Program-made: the position numbers and the translations under genes
Notes under the pieces: model-generated
What the model was told of the DNA's origin: nothing
The model's database searches: none
The model's input: the letters and a program-made list of their open reading frames with translations, nothing else
Shown here: positions 1 to 12,262 of the stretch, piece by piece
Numbering within the stretch: position 1 is the stretch's first letter
How the letters are laid out: every line of letters begins with the position of its first letter
Assembly (NCBI RefSeq): GCF_004193775.1
Contig: NC_041019.1
Coordinates: 1,991,501 to 2,055,500 of the forward strand
Direction: 5' to 3'
Length of the DNA: 64,000 nucleotides
Origin: Glycine soja
Lineage: Eukaryota > Streptophyta > Magnoliopsida > Fabales > Fabaceae

Positions 1-173
1 CGGGTGGAGAAACATGTTAATGATGACTATTATGCGTTGAAGGCAGAGATAGACGTGAAGCAGGAATTTGTGATAATGAAGACAAAGTTGGCTGTTTTAG
101 AAAAACATTCATTATGTTAATTGTGATTGTTGCTATTTTAGGTGTAGTTAGTATCTTCAGGCAACTAAGATAG
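1..173 (+). pseudogene. 3' end of a decayed gene: coiled-coil then C-terminal membrane anchor, frameshifted
   Basis: The reading frame starting at base 1 is open for 39 codons to TAA at 118-120. It reads as a charged Leu/Lys/Glu-rich coiled-coil-like stretch ending in LAVLEKHSLC. The -1 frame then continues from about base 105 as TFIMLIVIVAILGVVSIF and stops at TAG 171-173; this is a good single membrane-spanning tail. Adding one A to the five-A run at about 100-105 would join the two parts, so a one-base deletion is the simplest explanation. A coiled coil followed by a C-terminal anchor resembles the small GRF-type zinc-finger proteins common in legume genomes, but the zinc finger would lie outside the window, so that assignment is inference only. 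Confidence 0.4.
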
Positions 174-1138
174 CTAGTTGTTTATTTAAGTTCTCATAGT
201 ATTGATTATGCATTACTATGTTTGACTATGTGTATTTTATTTTGATGTTAGATGAGTTATTAATGTGAAGTTATTAAAGTTGTTCATGTTTATCTTATTT
301 TTTATAGCACTTAAGTCAATTGAAAATCAATGTAATGTTGGAAAATAAAAGAAACTTGTGTAGGTGAAATATGAAATATGAAGCCATGTATAGTATGTAG
401 CAACACTAGGCTTGTTTTTCATTAAAACAACTCCTACATAACATGAAATATGAAGCTATTTAGCAAAAGACAAGCCTATACTTGAATGAGTTTGTAAAAA
501 AAAAAAATACATCACAAAAAGTCATTAACATATCCTAATTCCTAATTCTTCTTTTGGCTCAAATTTTCGCTCTCTTCTTCTTTACACCTTCAATTTTGTT
601 GGTATTTCCATCTTGATTGGAAGATTATCCTACAACTTCAGAATTGGTGTGTGATTTCAAATAGTGAAATAACAAGATAACTCACAAATAGTTAGTGTTG
701 AGAATTTTATCTTCAAAACTGATTGGTTTAAGGAACACCTAAAAAGTGATTCCAAATTGTTGGGTTTGAGGAACTTCATATTGGTTTCAATTGGTGTTTT
801 GAAGCTACACAAATCCAACTACTCATGTGCTACTTGGTTGAGAGTTTTGAGCATGGACAGGTGCAGTCGAATGTGTTTGGGCAACATTACGGAAAACATG
901 TCACTAATAAGATATTGGTAATGATAATCACTAAAATTAATACAGGCAATTAACTAAGTAACCTATTTTTTGTTATTTTGTATGCTTACAGGATCCCTTT
1001 GGCAAGTCTTGTTATTATGACCAAATACTTTGCAAGTACAACACCGAACAATGCTTGATCTCCTAGCTTGTTGGGTTCCTAATAGTCCCTAAACATTACT
1101 TTTTCTCCAGGATTTCCTAGGCCTACTAAGAAACCTTT
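174..1138. other. Intergenic DNA without a supported gene
   Basis: AT-rich sequence. No reading frame longer than chance with recognisable protein character was found on either strand. An A-rich run lies near 497-507. Confidence 0.5.
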
Positions 1139-2431
1139 TGATAATTGCAAAATTTAAGTTTAATTGATAGTCAATTTTGACTAAGAATAATTAGAATTCA
1201 TTTACTTTACTGTTGTTTTTAATAAAATAATGAAGAATTTAATACTAGCAAGATTCAAAAGAAGAAAATTACAAGTGTTTCGGAGGAAAATTGATGCAAA
1301 AACGTGAAGAAAAAACCTTGAAGGAAAAGTTAAAGATTGGAACAGCTCGCTTAGCACACAAAACAGGTCCAGCGCGCCTCTTCACTTAGCGGCCTGCTCA
1401 AGCTTAGCGCGAAGAAGACTCACAAAGAAGCCCAAAGGCGCAAAGCGCGAATCCCGCGCTAAGCGCGTGATCACCGTCATACTCGCTAAGCCAAGAAGGC
1501 CCGCTTAGCGTGTGGTCACATGAATTTTAAGCTACTTTAGGCCTATAAAAAGAGTAGGAAGCAAAGGAGAAAGACACACCAAGAATCAGAGCTCTCTAAT
1601 GAATACATCAAAAGCCTAAACATCTCTAATAAGGGAAACTCTCCTTCTATAGCCATTCCCCCTTCTCTTTTTTTATCCATTTCTTCCCTTCTTCTATCTA
1701 TATCAGCCCCTAAAGTGTAAATCTCCCATGGCGATAAGAGACTAAATCCGGGAGCCTGGCAGACCAACTCTTGTAATGTAATTATTTCCTATTATCTATT
1801 TAATGTAATCTAGTTTTTATTGTTCTTTTATGTGCTTATTTGTTTATTGATTATGGTCTGATCACCCATGTTCAATTAGTGTTTAGGGGATAATGCATTG
1901 AAAATGGTTATTTTCTAAGAACAGGAAAAAAGGCATCTAAATGTAATCATTACTAGAAATAGAGTAATATTTGTTTAGTCTATTTTATGCATATTTAATC
2001 TTAATGTAATTTACCGTTTTTACCTTTGCAATGAAATTTGGGAGAGAAAAATAGATAAATTAGGCTCTTCATGCGGGAAATCAAAGATAGAGTGTTATAA
2101 TAAATGTGAGTGGAAATTGGGATAACATTAGATAGAGAAAATTATTAACATTGCATCATAAGAAGTTTTGGCATGCTAGGCCCCAACATATTTGCATTCT
2201 AAATTCATCTTTTGCATTCAAACTATTGTTTATTTTTCTTGTTTTCTTCTCTTCTACCTTTGCCCTTAAATTTCACACTTACAATTCTTTATTTCTTCTA
2301 ATCTTTTCAATTGCTTAAAAATTGGGTTTGCACCAATCTAAAGTACAAACAAAGTTCCCATAAATTTGACACTTGGACCTCTGTTTTACTTTACTACTTA
2401 TGATAAATTGGTACACTTGCTAACGATATCA
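1139..2431 (+). mobile_element. Probable solo LTR of an Athila/Diaspora-like Ty3/gypsy element
   Basis: The segment begins TGATAATTGC and ends GATATCA, giving the short inverted ends TGATA/TATCA expected of an LTR of about 1.29 kb. Near 1346-1512 are at least six GCTTAGC or GCTAAGC motifs, including a CGCGCTAAGCGCG palindrome at 1455-1467. A TATA box (CTATAAAAAG) lies near 1543-1552 and is followed by a purine-rich, transcribed-looking stretch. The GC of the motif cluster is far above its surroundings. No internal domain, primer-binding site or second LTR was seen next to it, and no clear 5-bp target duplication (CCTTT before, AACAA after). The family name rests on remembered similarity to soybean LTRs, not on a search. 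Confidence 0.5.
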
Positions 2432-3227
2432 AACAAGAAAAAGATTACTTCCCCTGCTTTCCCTCTTTTTAATCAAATATGATATTAAATCAAAATCTGT
2501 CTAACTCCCCAACCCTTCCTTCCATTAAAATCTCTCATTTCTCTTTCTCATTTAAACCAAAAAAGTTTATTAATCAAACTAGCTTGTAAGCTAGTGAAAG
2601 TAATTTATAAGCTATTAACATGCACTCTTAACAGGTCAAAATAAGAAACCGCGACTATGATCCGAATCAACATTAAATTTAGAATGATACAATTTATTCC
2701 TTAAAAGGTGATTACATAAATTATTTGAGTAGTTAAGTTTCATTCCAATTTTTATTTTTATGTGATACCATATATGTAAAATAAAATTAGTTGACACATA
2801 AAATAAATGAAGCATTTATATATAAAACGTTGATGTACCAGAGTCCAATCACATTCAATGTATGAATGCTTTATTTTCTCTTCAAGGATTCATTGTACAA
2901 TTCATTTGTTTGATGTGCTTCCGACCTCAGCCAAATTGGCTTAACAAAGAGACACAAAGAGGAAACAAAAGGGGAAAAACTAAAAAATAAGTCCCAAGTC
3001 CTAGATCTCAATCTACAAGAATAGAAAAAGCTAAAAAAAATGTCTCAAGAAAATTTACAACTTACAAGGGCATAGAGACAAAACTAACAAAAGTTGAGGC
3101 AACGAAGCGAAGAGAAGAAATGTTTTGAAGTAAAAAGAGAAAAATGTATAACAATCATGTAAATAGAAAATTGAGGAAGTAAAGAGAAAAAAAATAAGAT
3201 ATGTGAAAATATGTTATACTCTGTTGG
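2432..3227. other. Intergenic DNA, probably including the 3' UTR of the downstream minus-strand gene
   Basis: No gene is visible. The part nearest 3227 should contain the 3' untranslated region of the minus-strand TBL gene. AT-rich, with purine-rich runs at 2940-3190. Confidence 0.45.
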
Positions 3228-6056
3228 TCAAGATTGAGAGATGATACGTGTGTAAAGAAATTCATTCCATGTATCAGGTAACCCAGGTAGACACCAATGA
3301 ATACAATCTGCATAAGTTGCAGGGTCGGCTTGTTGTTCTGGAGTTAACATTTTGCCTTGGCGTATGGTGTAAACAGATGTATGTGCATCTTTTCTAAATT
3401 CTGATAAGGTTGTGATGTTAAGGAAGTTCACTGGCACCACCTTCATTGATTGCGTCACATTGTTGGCAACCACAAAAAGTCGACGATCCGTGCCAACTTG
3501 TAATGTTGTTGACATATTCAGAATTGGTATGGTCTCCTTAGCACATTTTATACCATCTGGATTGTTCCAAGCCTCACTCCTACAAAGTCACATATGGGGA
3601 AATTATTAAATGTTAAAATTCCTAATCCATAAGTTGCACACATTAATAAACTATAACTTTTGCAACCATGGTAATAGTAGTGGGTCACCAACCTAACTAC
3701 CTACGATCTAACGTGTAAACACCAATCATGCTATTTAATTAGATAAGAGAGAGGAAGGCTTCACCTAATGGCACAACAATTCAACAAATAATAACATTGT
3801 AGTTTTTGAGGATTGCATGAGGATTTGTTATAGCAGTTCAGCTATTTATAAATGAGACAAATTTGATAACCTATAGCAGAGCCAAAACAGTGACCGTGCA
3901 CAACTACTTAGGTTGGGGACAGCAAAGTGAAATAATCCATATGCATGAAAGGTGATGAAAAAGCAAACTGCTAAATAAAATTAGACACGCTTATTGGTAT
4001 TACAAAAAGCAATTGTATAGTTTTTTACCATAGAATCACTTTTTTTCCCTAAATAAATGAAAAGGAAGAAAGTGATTAAGGTTTGAGCATTACTTAATAT
4101 GAAGAGGAGACATGCTGGAGAAGAAAACTTTGGTGCGATTTGGATTAATGTTGTCTTCCACCCATTTAGACCATGTGTTGAGGACTCTTCCATATGCTAT
4201 TGGCCGAGGGACTTCATCGTACTCCGTGGATCCTTCATCAAACGACCCTCGTCTTTTGCATATACATCACCCCACAAACACAAAACGTACACTTATAAGA
4301 TTCACACACTTTGATTTTTTGCTCCAAAAATAAGATACAATATATATGAACGGATAAAGAATAGGACTAGAGTGAGTATATATATGTGATGCTTACAAGA
4401 CTTTCATAGTGGCAGTATTCATCCACCATATGTAGGTGTTGAAGATCAGATAGTCCACATTCTTCCAATTCACAGCATGCTTCTCAATTGATTCCGGCAT
4501 GATAATACGGTTCAATATGCTGTGCATCTTTGGATCATCTGAGTTTGACTCCACAAGGAACGGTGCCCAGTAGAACTCCACCGTAGCATTGTAATCCTGC
4601 AGACACACAATCATCGGCTAACTAATTAATCAACTCGATCAAGTGGGCCTAAGCTATAATATCATATAAGGGCCACCATTATGACTTAAGGGGTCTAACT
4701 TAGTTGGTTAAACAAGAGTGTGTGTTGTTATAAACCTTGACGTTGTTGTCTTTGTTTTCATTAATAAAAAAATCATATAAGGTCCACCTTATCCCACGAC
4801 ACAACATATATATATACTTCCTTAATTACCGGGTGATTGGTACAATATTCCAAAGCCAGAGCTTGCAGACAAAACCCAAAATAATAAATATATAGTTGGT
4901 ATTTAATTGTATTTAAATTGGTCAAAAAATTAATTCAGTGGTCCACTATTGAGGCACGCCATGATCCTGATTGCATTTTACTAGTCAATTAGAGTCATAA
5001 TTAATGAAGAGGAGCACTTTAGTAGCTTGATATTAGGCTCGTGATTAATCAATAATCATTAATGTCAAATTATGCCGACAAAAATGGCCAGCCATATCTC
5101 CCCTACTTTTATCCGTATCCTTTTTCATAAAAAATTAAGTAACGTGGACACTTTCTCAGCAGGGATTCAAACTGGTGGGAAAAAAAATACAACAATGAAG
5201 GAAAAACACGAACCTCAATTGTGAAGATAGAAAGAGAACCATTCTTGCTCAAACTTTTTTTGCCTTGAGGAACAACAGACTGGACCAGACAAATCATTGA
5301 TTCCCACTGGTTCCTGTTCAGTGAGTCTCCAACAAACATAAGCCTCCTCCCTCTAAGCTTCTCAAGCAAAAGTCTTGGTTTGAACCTTGATAAGTTCGTA
5401 CAAATTTGATCAATTAATTAATAACAATATTATTAGTAAAGCAAAGAGACAGAATTTAGAAAAAGAGAAGACAAAGTGAAAGAACTGAAGTGTGTAGTGT
5501 GTAGTTACTTGGGCAAAGAGCAATCTCTGGGCTGCCATCTCCAATTCTGATAGAGAGAATCACTTCTTCCATTCCTCATGCAGGTGACTTGTGAAGTGAG
5601 GAATTCGCATTGGTCTTCTTTGTACAAAGGGTGTGTCAAGTTATCAAAAACCCACTCTCCTGTGAACAAGTCACACTCTTCTGGGGGCAACACAACCTCT
5701 TCATTTTCTTCCTCATACTCTTCCACTATCTTCTCTTCTTTCTCTTCTGCCACGACGGCTTTCAAATCAATCGGTTCTTGAGATTCCTCGGAGTCCTCGA
5801 CCCGGTTTCTCTCTGGTTGAGTTCTTGAATTGTTGTTGGAAACCGTTTCTTCTTGGATTTCTTGAGCCTTAGGCCTCAAGAAAGTGAACTCGGCCATTGA
5901 CTTAACGTCCTCGTTGTACATGAAGACCCCAAAGAGGAATATGGAGAACACCACCACAACAATGGAGATGCTGATGCTGCTGTTCCTTTTGCCTTTCATT
6001 GTTGTTGAGGTTTCTGAGTTGGGAAGATTATTGTTCTTGCGGCGAGGAGGCTGCAT
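3228..6056 (-). CDS. TBL29: Trichome birefringence-like xylan O-acetyltransferase, ESK1/TBL29 type
   Basis: Five exons on the minus strand: 6056-5509, 5385-5214, 4596-4397, 4252-4094 and 3579-3228. All introns are GT/AG and the phases close to 476 residues, the usual size for the family. The protein is a type II Golgi membrane protein: short basic N-terminus, one membrane segment at about 28-47, then an acidic, Glu-rich variable stem. The TBL and DUF231 domains follow. The GDS motif is at 202-204 ([11 protein letters not shown]) and the DxxH motif at D451-H454 within [15 protein letters not shown]; together these provide the Ser-His-Asp catalytic residues of this acetyltransferase family. Known ESK1/TBL29 members put acetyl groups on xylan in secondary walls. 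The start was set at the ATG giving MQPPRRK; an in-frame ATG ten codons upstream would add a hydrophobic run and looks less likely. The family is certain. The ESK1 subgroup is judged from overall similarity and could be a close TBL paralogue. Confidence 0.88.
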
Positions 6057-8819
6057 GGAAGAGAGAAAGAAAAGAATGGATAACAAAAGGCTTTAGTTCG
6101 ATGCTGTGCAAGGAGGGGGGAGAAAGGGGAGGAAATATAGAGAAAGAAATGAACAACATTGAGATAGAGAAATTTTTTTGGAATAATTTACTAATTTAGT
6201 ATTAGGTTGTGTTTGTTTTAATTGGGGTTGGTGAAAGGGTGTTGTCTTTGAAGAAACAGCTGGGACAGAAGAGGGTGTTGTATTGGTGAAGTGAAGAAGG
6301 GTTGTCTTTCTCACGTTACCAAGTTCTGAATTTTTTTTAATGCCTATCATCCATTTACAACCGCTTTGAACGTTTCTCCCTCGTTTTCAGACAATACCGT
6401 GAGAGAGAGAAGAGTGATCTCAAAGCCTTCAGAGTTGGTCCTAGTCTGAATCAGTTGAAAGGGTGCATGTGTTGTGTGGTGAAGTTCAGGTGCTTTGGTA
6501 GACACAATGTTATTATCTTTCAGTTTCAGATTGCATAAGGCTGTGCTTTGATCATTAATGGTCAGAGAATGGTTTTTCTTTTTCACTTTTCTTGGTAAAG
6601 TGTTGCGCAGGTTCTGCTATGTGTAACCCCCACCAGAGTCTAGAATCTGTTAAGTCAATTGTTATATATTTCTAGTCCAACTAATATTTACTTTTAGTCT
6701 TTAAAAATTAAATGTTTTTTCCTTGTTTATGAAAATGTATATATTTTGGTCTTTATTCTTTATAAAGAAAATATATCACATATTGATTTCTCTAAGTTCT
6801 AGTATTCATCTAATTATTTAAAAGAAGCTTTTTTTAGTAATAAAACTTAGGCATACCCCCATTCATAATTTCCAACTCCCCCACTTTTGAATATTAGAAT
6901 CCTTAAAAGAGTTGTTATAACTCTCAGTTTTATATTTTCTGCTCTGCCTCCTATTTCCACCTTTTTAAGGAAACAATTGTTTTTATTAGGTCTACCTCTA
7001 TATGGGCAGGCCCCATGCACAAACCATTTGGATCGATTTGCTCAAGCTCACCCCTCTTATCACGATCGTGGATATTTCATCTTTCTAGTTGGTGCAAGTG
7101 CAACTGCATAAGCCTCTTCTTTTCCGTTAACGGTTGGAGATAAAACTTCTTTGTAGACTATCACTGTTTAGTCGTTCAACTAGTTGTGTTTGACATAACA
7201 TATAAACCTAACCTAAATCACAATCGTTAAAGCTAATTAATCTGTAATACTTTTTTAAAAGCAATTATTCAAATTATCAGTATCTTTATGTTGGAGAAAA
7301 GTAAAAGCTAAGGAATCCATTGTGATTTTTATAAAGAGTATTGAGTACACCGGCCACTTGTTTATTGTTATCTACTTGCCAACTTCACTTCCATTGGGTG
7401 TGTTAGTTTGATGGTGGGGACATGGCTTTTTTTCCAAGTTAAGGCAATATGCAACGCAAGAAAAGCTATAAAAGTGGTAAGCTTCAAGAAAACACATACA
7501 TATATGTGAGTGTTCGTTTTAGTTTCAAAGGCATACTGCTCCAATCATCGAAGTTAGCTTCTCCTCAGTTCTCCCCAAATCTCCCTCCTCACCTTCATGT
7601 TCACTCTTTCAATCTCTTTTCACCCCCGGATCAACTTTCATCATAACAGCTAAGTGGCAACTTCACAGGGTAAAAGCACAAACACGGTTGATCCAAAAAG
7701 TAAAAGGATTAACTACCCCCTATAAATATATAAAAAAATGATCACCCAATCTTATCTAACAGAAATATAAACAAGGATATAAGGACAGAAAGGAGCCCTT
7801 AAAATTATATCAATGGTGTCCAACAGTGAAAGATTGTGGATCAGATATTGACATGGGGATGAGCAAAAACTCGTGTCACACGTCCACTGGTTGTTTTAAA
7901 ATGCAGGTAATTTGCTTTCAGTTTGAGGTAGGTCTATCTTTTTCGGTACAGAGGGGGAAATCACAAGAAAAAACCCATAGTAGATCCTACTTTTCACGTC
8001 AATTTCCAACTTCATTGGCATTAATATGCATGCCCAACTCGCATCGTCTGCAGTTTGATGTAGTTCAACCACTCATGACTCGTGAGTCAATCATTGCAGG
8101 GAGATATTTCAATAGCTTCCAAGATAACCTAGTATGTACTAATTATTACGAGTCAACAATATGTAGTTTTCCCTTTACTCCCAGAGAACCCAAATTCTTG
8201 TTGCATAGATATTTACCCAGTGTTATGTTATTTGCAGACCAAATTTCACGAAATACCTTCTCACTTATCTGAAAAAATAAAAATATGCAGAATATATAAG
8301 AACGTGTTTTTAATAATATTATCTAATGATGAAGTAGTTTAAGAATAAAAACAAAATTTATATGCAAATAACATTATCCTTTTTAGTCGTTTAAGATGTC
8401 AGAGCATGTAGATTCCCATGTTTGGCATTTAAGTGCCTAGACATGTTTTATGAGTTTGTTTAGTTGCACTTGAGAGTCTTCATGGTGTTCAACTCTAAAA
8501 ACAATAAGAGTAGAATTGCAATGAGGTTGTATGTAGTGATAAGCAGGAAAAATGTTACAAGACACTACCATTTTTCCAAGGAAAAAGTAAGCTAATAAAG
8601 GAAAAGAAACTTTTATTCGGATTTTTATTAATTGTATAAAAGATCGTACTGATGCATTGTCCCCCGCCATTATAATATTCTCATGCCTAGAAAACAGGTC
8701 CCAAGGAAGAACTTCAGATATACAATCGGATTTGAAAACAAAATTGCAACAATACAACATGAGGATTTTTCCAAATCACAATATTTCTTTTCTTGAGACT
8801 CATAATAATTTAAGGTAAA
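6057..8819. other. Intergenic: TBL 5' UTR/promoter side and 3' side of the PAI gene
   Basis: The first few hundred bases hold the 5' UTR and promoter of the minus-strand TBL gene; read on that strand they are pyrimidine-rich, with a weak TATA-like CTATATTT near 6135-6142. The rest is AT-rich. Several open frames occur, the longest on the plus strand at 7826-8272 (148 codons). It has no recognisable domain, no conserved-looking composition and no clear splice partner, so it is not called as a gene. Bases just above 8437 probably belong to the PAI 3' UTR. Confidence 0.4.
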
Positions 8820-11250
8820 TCAATACTGAAAAGAATGCACTGCATTCATGAAAGAAGCTATTCTTGATTGATCCTTACGGATACCATCTGATGCACAAAT
8901 GCCACTGCTGACATCCACCCCTTCAGGCCTGAGAGTAGATAGAGCCTCAGAAACATTCTCAGGATGGATCCCTCCTGCTAAGAGCCAACCATACTTGCTT
9001 TTAATGTTTGGCAGTTTCAACTGGTCCCAATTGAATGCTTTACCACTGCAAAATTCCTTATTAGTTCTATGATATTAACATGCAGAGGGAAAAGAAGATT
9101 ATCTAACGAGAACATGGACATTAAGCTATACAAGATATATGCCTTTACCTGCCACCCTTTGCACTATCTACAAGGACCCAATCAACTAGAGAGCACTCTT
9201 CATCAGAAATTGTGTTTAAAAGGCTTCCATCCTCATTTACATGGAGAACATATATTACACGATTTTCCTGAATTAAGGACGGAAAAGCTAACCGAGAACC
9301 ATGTCCATGAAGCTGCATTGTCGAAATATAACAAAATTAAGCATTTGATTGTCATGGAACATACATTAACCTTGGGCCAAAAATTACCTGAACAAATTCA
9401 AGGTTTGCTGCATCAGAAGCTCTTAGAATTGTTTCAGAATCATCATCCACAAATACACCCACAGGCTCTGCTCCATAATCTCTTGCAACTTTTGATATCT
9501 CCATTGCAACAGAAAGCGAAACAGAACGTTTTGAGTTAGGCCACATGATCATTCCAATAAAATTTGCACCAGCTTCAGCTGCCATTGCAGCATCTTTAGC
9601 TGAAGCAATGCCACACATCTTAACAAAAGGTTGACACTTTCCAAGCTCCTTAGATGAGCTTGAATCATTTCCCACTTCAGTAAGTTTGCAGGAAACTTTA
9701 TGCTTGAGACAGAACCTTACACTTGAAAATTGCAACTTCTCTACTCTTAAACCTACAGAAATCACGTTAAAACATTTAAATATTGACTCCATTATGAATT
9801 ATGACCTAGTCACCATGCATGGTCAATGCAAGCAAAGACATGAAATTAAGTTCACATGGGGATTGTGCTACTTTGGTTTCCACAAATCTTGAGACGTATA
9901 CCAGAAGAAGGACAAAGAATTATATTTTTGAAATGCAAAGGAAATGTTATTAAAGAAGAAGGACAAAGAATTGGACTACCAGAAATTGGTCTATTGTGAA
10001 TATTTGCAGCTCTAAGTTGCAAGTAACTCCCAGTGGTTAAACCTGTACAAAATGAACAGCAAACCTTGCAAGGTCAGCAGAACTCTTTTTTTTTATAAAA
10101 AAATTGTTCAGTTTGACATAAGTACATGGAAAATTCTGTCACTGATGATAACTTGAAAATGCTTAAATAGACATACGCCTCAAGACAAATTTGAAAATTG
10201 AAATATATGTATAAAATATAACACAGCCTTAACATAATTGTCAAGAAACTGAGCATTTATAAAGAACAAAGGTCGTGTCTATAAAACTATTTTTTATGAC
10301 AGTAATAACTAAGCATTTTACCACTAGAAAATAGGCCTGTGCATGGATCAGTTTTTTTAAAAAACCGATCTGATCCGAACTGAACCGATTTAACCAGTTT
10401 GGATTTTAATCCAAATAGTCAATCCACTTTACCGAACCGGTTCTAAACTGAACTGGTTAGATGAACCACTTTTGAACTGATTTTTTAAAATTAAACCAGT
10501 TTAATAACAATAAAAGGGGACAGGTACGAGAATTGCGACAAAGTGGTAAAGCAAAAGAGAGTCAAAATTCGAAATTAATAGAGCAATGGGTATTGAATCA
10601 ACCTGAATTCACAAAAAGAAAAAGAAGAAAGATTTATGAATTTGGAGTTCAGGGTTTAGAAATTAGGGCGAGTTTAGAAATTGGGTTTGGGATAAATTTA
10701 AGAATTGAGATTTGGCAAAGAGAGATTTACCAATTTGGGGTCTTGGGTTTCTCATTTTCGGTTCGGGCTTCGTGAAATCAGATCGAAATTCGTGCCTTCA
10801 ATGGCTGAGAGAACTGATACTTTGTATGCCTTCAATGGTTGTTCGTTGAACAATGCTCGTGGTCACGTTACTAACCTAAGAGAAGTCGTGGGATACACTC
10901 TTTTTTATGACGGTAATATAAAAAACCATGTCTGTGTGAACAGGATAACACCGAATATAAGAAATTTGGGGATTTCCAATCCCTACAAATTGACAGAGCA
11001 ATAAATCTTTTGTTCTACTTCTTCTATCCAGAGAAACTAGTCAAACAGTCTACAGCAACACGACCATATGCAATGCATATGCAGTACCTACACTACAGTA
11101 TAAATGAGTCTCGCAACAAACTACTGTTTGATTATCACAAAATCAATTCAGGTAGGGAATTCATCAAACATGTGGAATGCCAGGTAACAAACACTGAACA
11201 GAGAGTACCATTTAACATGAAATGGGTAAAACGAGAAACCTGAAAGCATT
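8820..11250 (-). CDS. PAI: Phosphoribosylanthranilate isomerase, plastid (tryptophan biosynthesis)
   Basis: Third-step enzyme of tryptophan synthesis, an Amadori rearrangement of phosphoribosylanthranilate to CdRP, acting in plastids. Exons on the minus strand are 11250-11241, 9752-9388, 9312-9149 and 9045-8820, with phases closing to 254 residues. Visible hallmarks are VKMCGI at 47-52 (catalytic Cys50), the glycine-rich GANFIGMI strand, VGVFV, FVQLHG across the exon 2/3 junction, [12 protein letters not shown] with catalytic Asp174, and the phosphate-binding [10 protein letters not shown]. Residues 1-40 are basic and Ser-rich, as in a transit peptide. The acceptor at 9753 demands an upstream exon ending in phase 1; the ATG at 11250 (context CCAAAATGC) followed by a GT donor at 11240 meets that exactly. 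An alternative start is the in-frame ATG at 9792 if intron 1 is retained or transcription starts inside it. Enzyme identity is very sure; the first exon is inferred. Confidence 0.88.
10334..10505. repeat. ACCGGTT-type degenerate repeat inside PAI intron 1
   Basis: About 170 bp built from variants of AACCGRTTT, AACCAGTTT, ACCGGTT and ACTGGTT on both strands, partly self-complementary (for example GAACCGGTTC at 10434-10443). Repeats of this style are scattered in plant genomes and often mark non-autonomous DNA transposons. Terminal inverted repeats and target duplications could not be fixed here. Confidence 0.4.
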
Positions 11251-12262
11251 TTGGCGCTTTGGAACGGTGATAAACCCGTCGCTGGGATTCAAGCAAGGGT
11301 TTAGAACAGAGAAGTAAGCATGGGGAGGGTGAAGGTGAAGATGTGGGTAGTTTGGGTATTTCCTTGCGAAGAGAAAAAAGAGAAGGAAATGTAAATAGCA
11401 ATGGACCAAATGCACCAAGCCTGAAATGATATCAAGAATCCTGAAAAGATATAATTTCTTTTTTAAATAAATTTATATAATTTGATATATGCCCAAATTA
11501 TTATGAAATCATAGACAAGCTATCTTTTTTTTTTTTTCACAGTTCCAACCTAACATTCTAATGGATTGAAAGCTGGATTCTTAGTAGAGAAATGTTATTT
11601 ATACTACAATTTATACAATAATCTTTATTTGTGTCCATCTCTCTTGCACTTCATTTATTATATGCATTTTTTAAAAAAATTTAACCATCAATTGGCAGCT
11701 CGTATATAGAGATTAGGGTTTTAATTCCCTTTATATCCTATTACATCCCTTAACACGTGTGAGTGAAGTTTGTTTTGCCTTATATACACGGGAGAATAGA
11801 AACTCTAGGACGACTGCTTCGATGCCATGACAACTTGTGTGGATGATGTTTGTTTTGCCCAAATGAGGTCCTAAAGGTTGGGGTAAAAACTCAAGATTTA
11901 GCAATACCATTACTACTAATTAGTAAGCATATGAATATATTACTGGAACTCGCCAGTGCTCTGTTTTTTTTTTGGGCAAATATTAATTGTTATTATTGTT
12001 AATTTTTATTAGTGGAAACAAGCACTCTCTCCTTTTTCTTTTCTTTTCATCATTAGATCAACTTTATATTTTTGTGCTAGTGCTCTAGTGTCACTCTGCT
12101 ACTTTTGATTGACACTTTGTAGTGTTTCATATTATAGTTCTGTTTTGTAATTAAGTTCTCTTTTTCCTTAGTTATTGTGCTTGTTTAAAATACATTTGGT
12201 GGCAAGAGCATAGAACGTTATAAATTGTTCTTGTTCCATTCTCCGAGTCTGAGGTGTTGCAG
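11251..12262. other. Intergenic: PAI 5' UTR/promoter, then AT-rich DNA
   Basis: The first 150-200 bases are the likely 5' UTR and promoter of the minus-strand PAI gene. Two overlapping minus-strand frames there (11135-11401 and 11212-11418) lack a phase-compatible junction with the known PAI exon 2, so they are not used. The remainder is AT-rich with no supported gene. Confidence 0.4.

Noticed and set aside
7826..8272. 148-codon plus-strand frame between the TBL and PAI genes
   Set aside because: No domain, irregular composition, no conserved-looking motif or splice partner; long frames of this size can arise by chance.
10533..11004. Plus-strand frames in PAI intron 1, including one starting [11 protein letters not shown]
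   Set aside because: Not recognised, and next to a repeat inside an intron; more likely part of a non-autonomous transposon than a gene.
11135..11418. Two minus-strand frames resembling a Ser/Pro-rich transit peptide upstream of PAI
   Set aside because: Joining either to PAI exon 2 at the donor 11240 gives phase 0 or 2, while exon 2 needs phase 1; only the third frame, with the short MLS start, fits.
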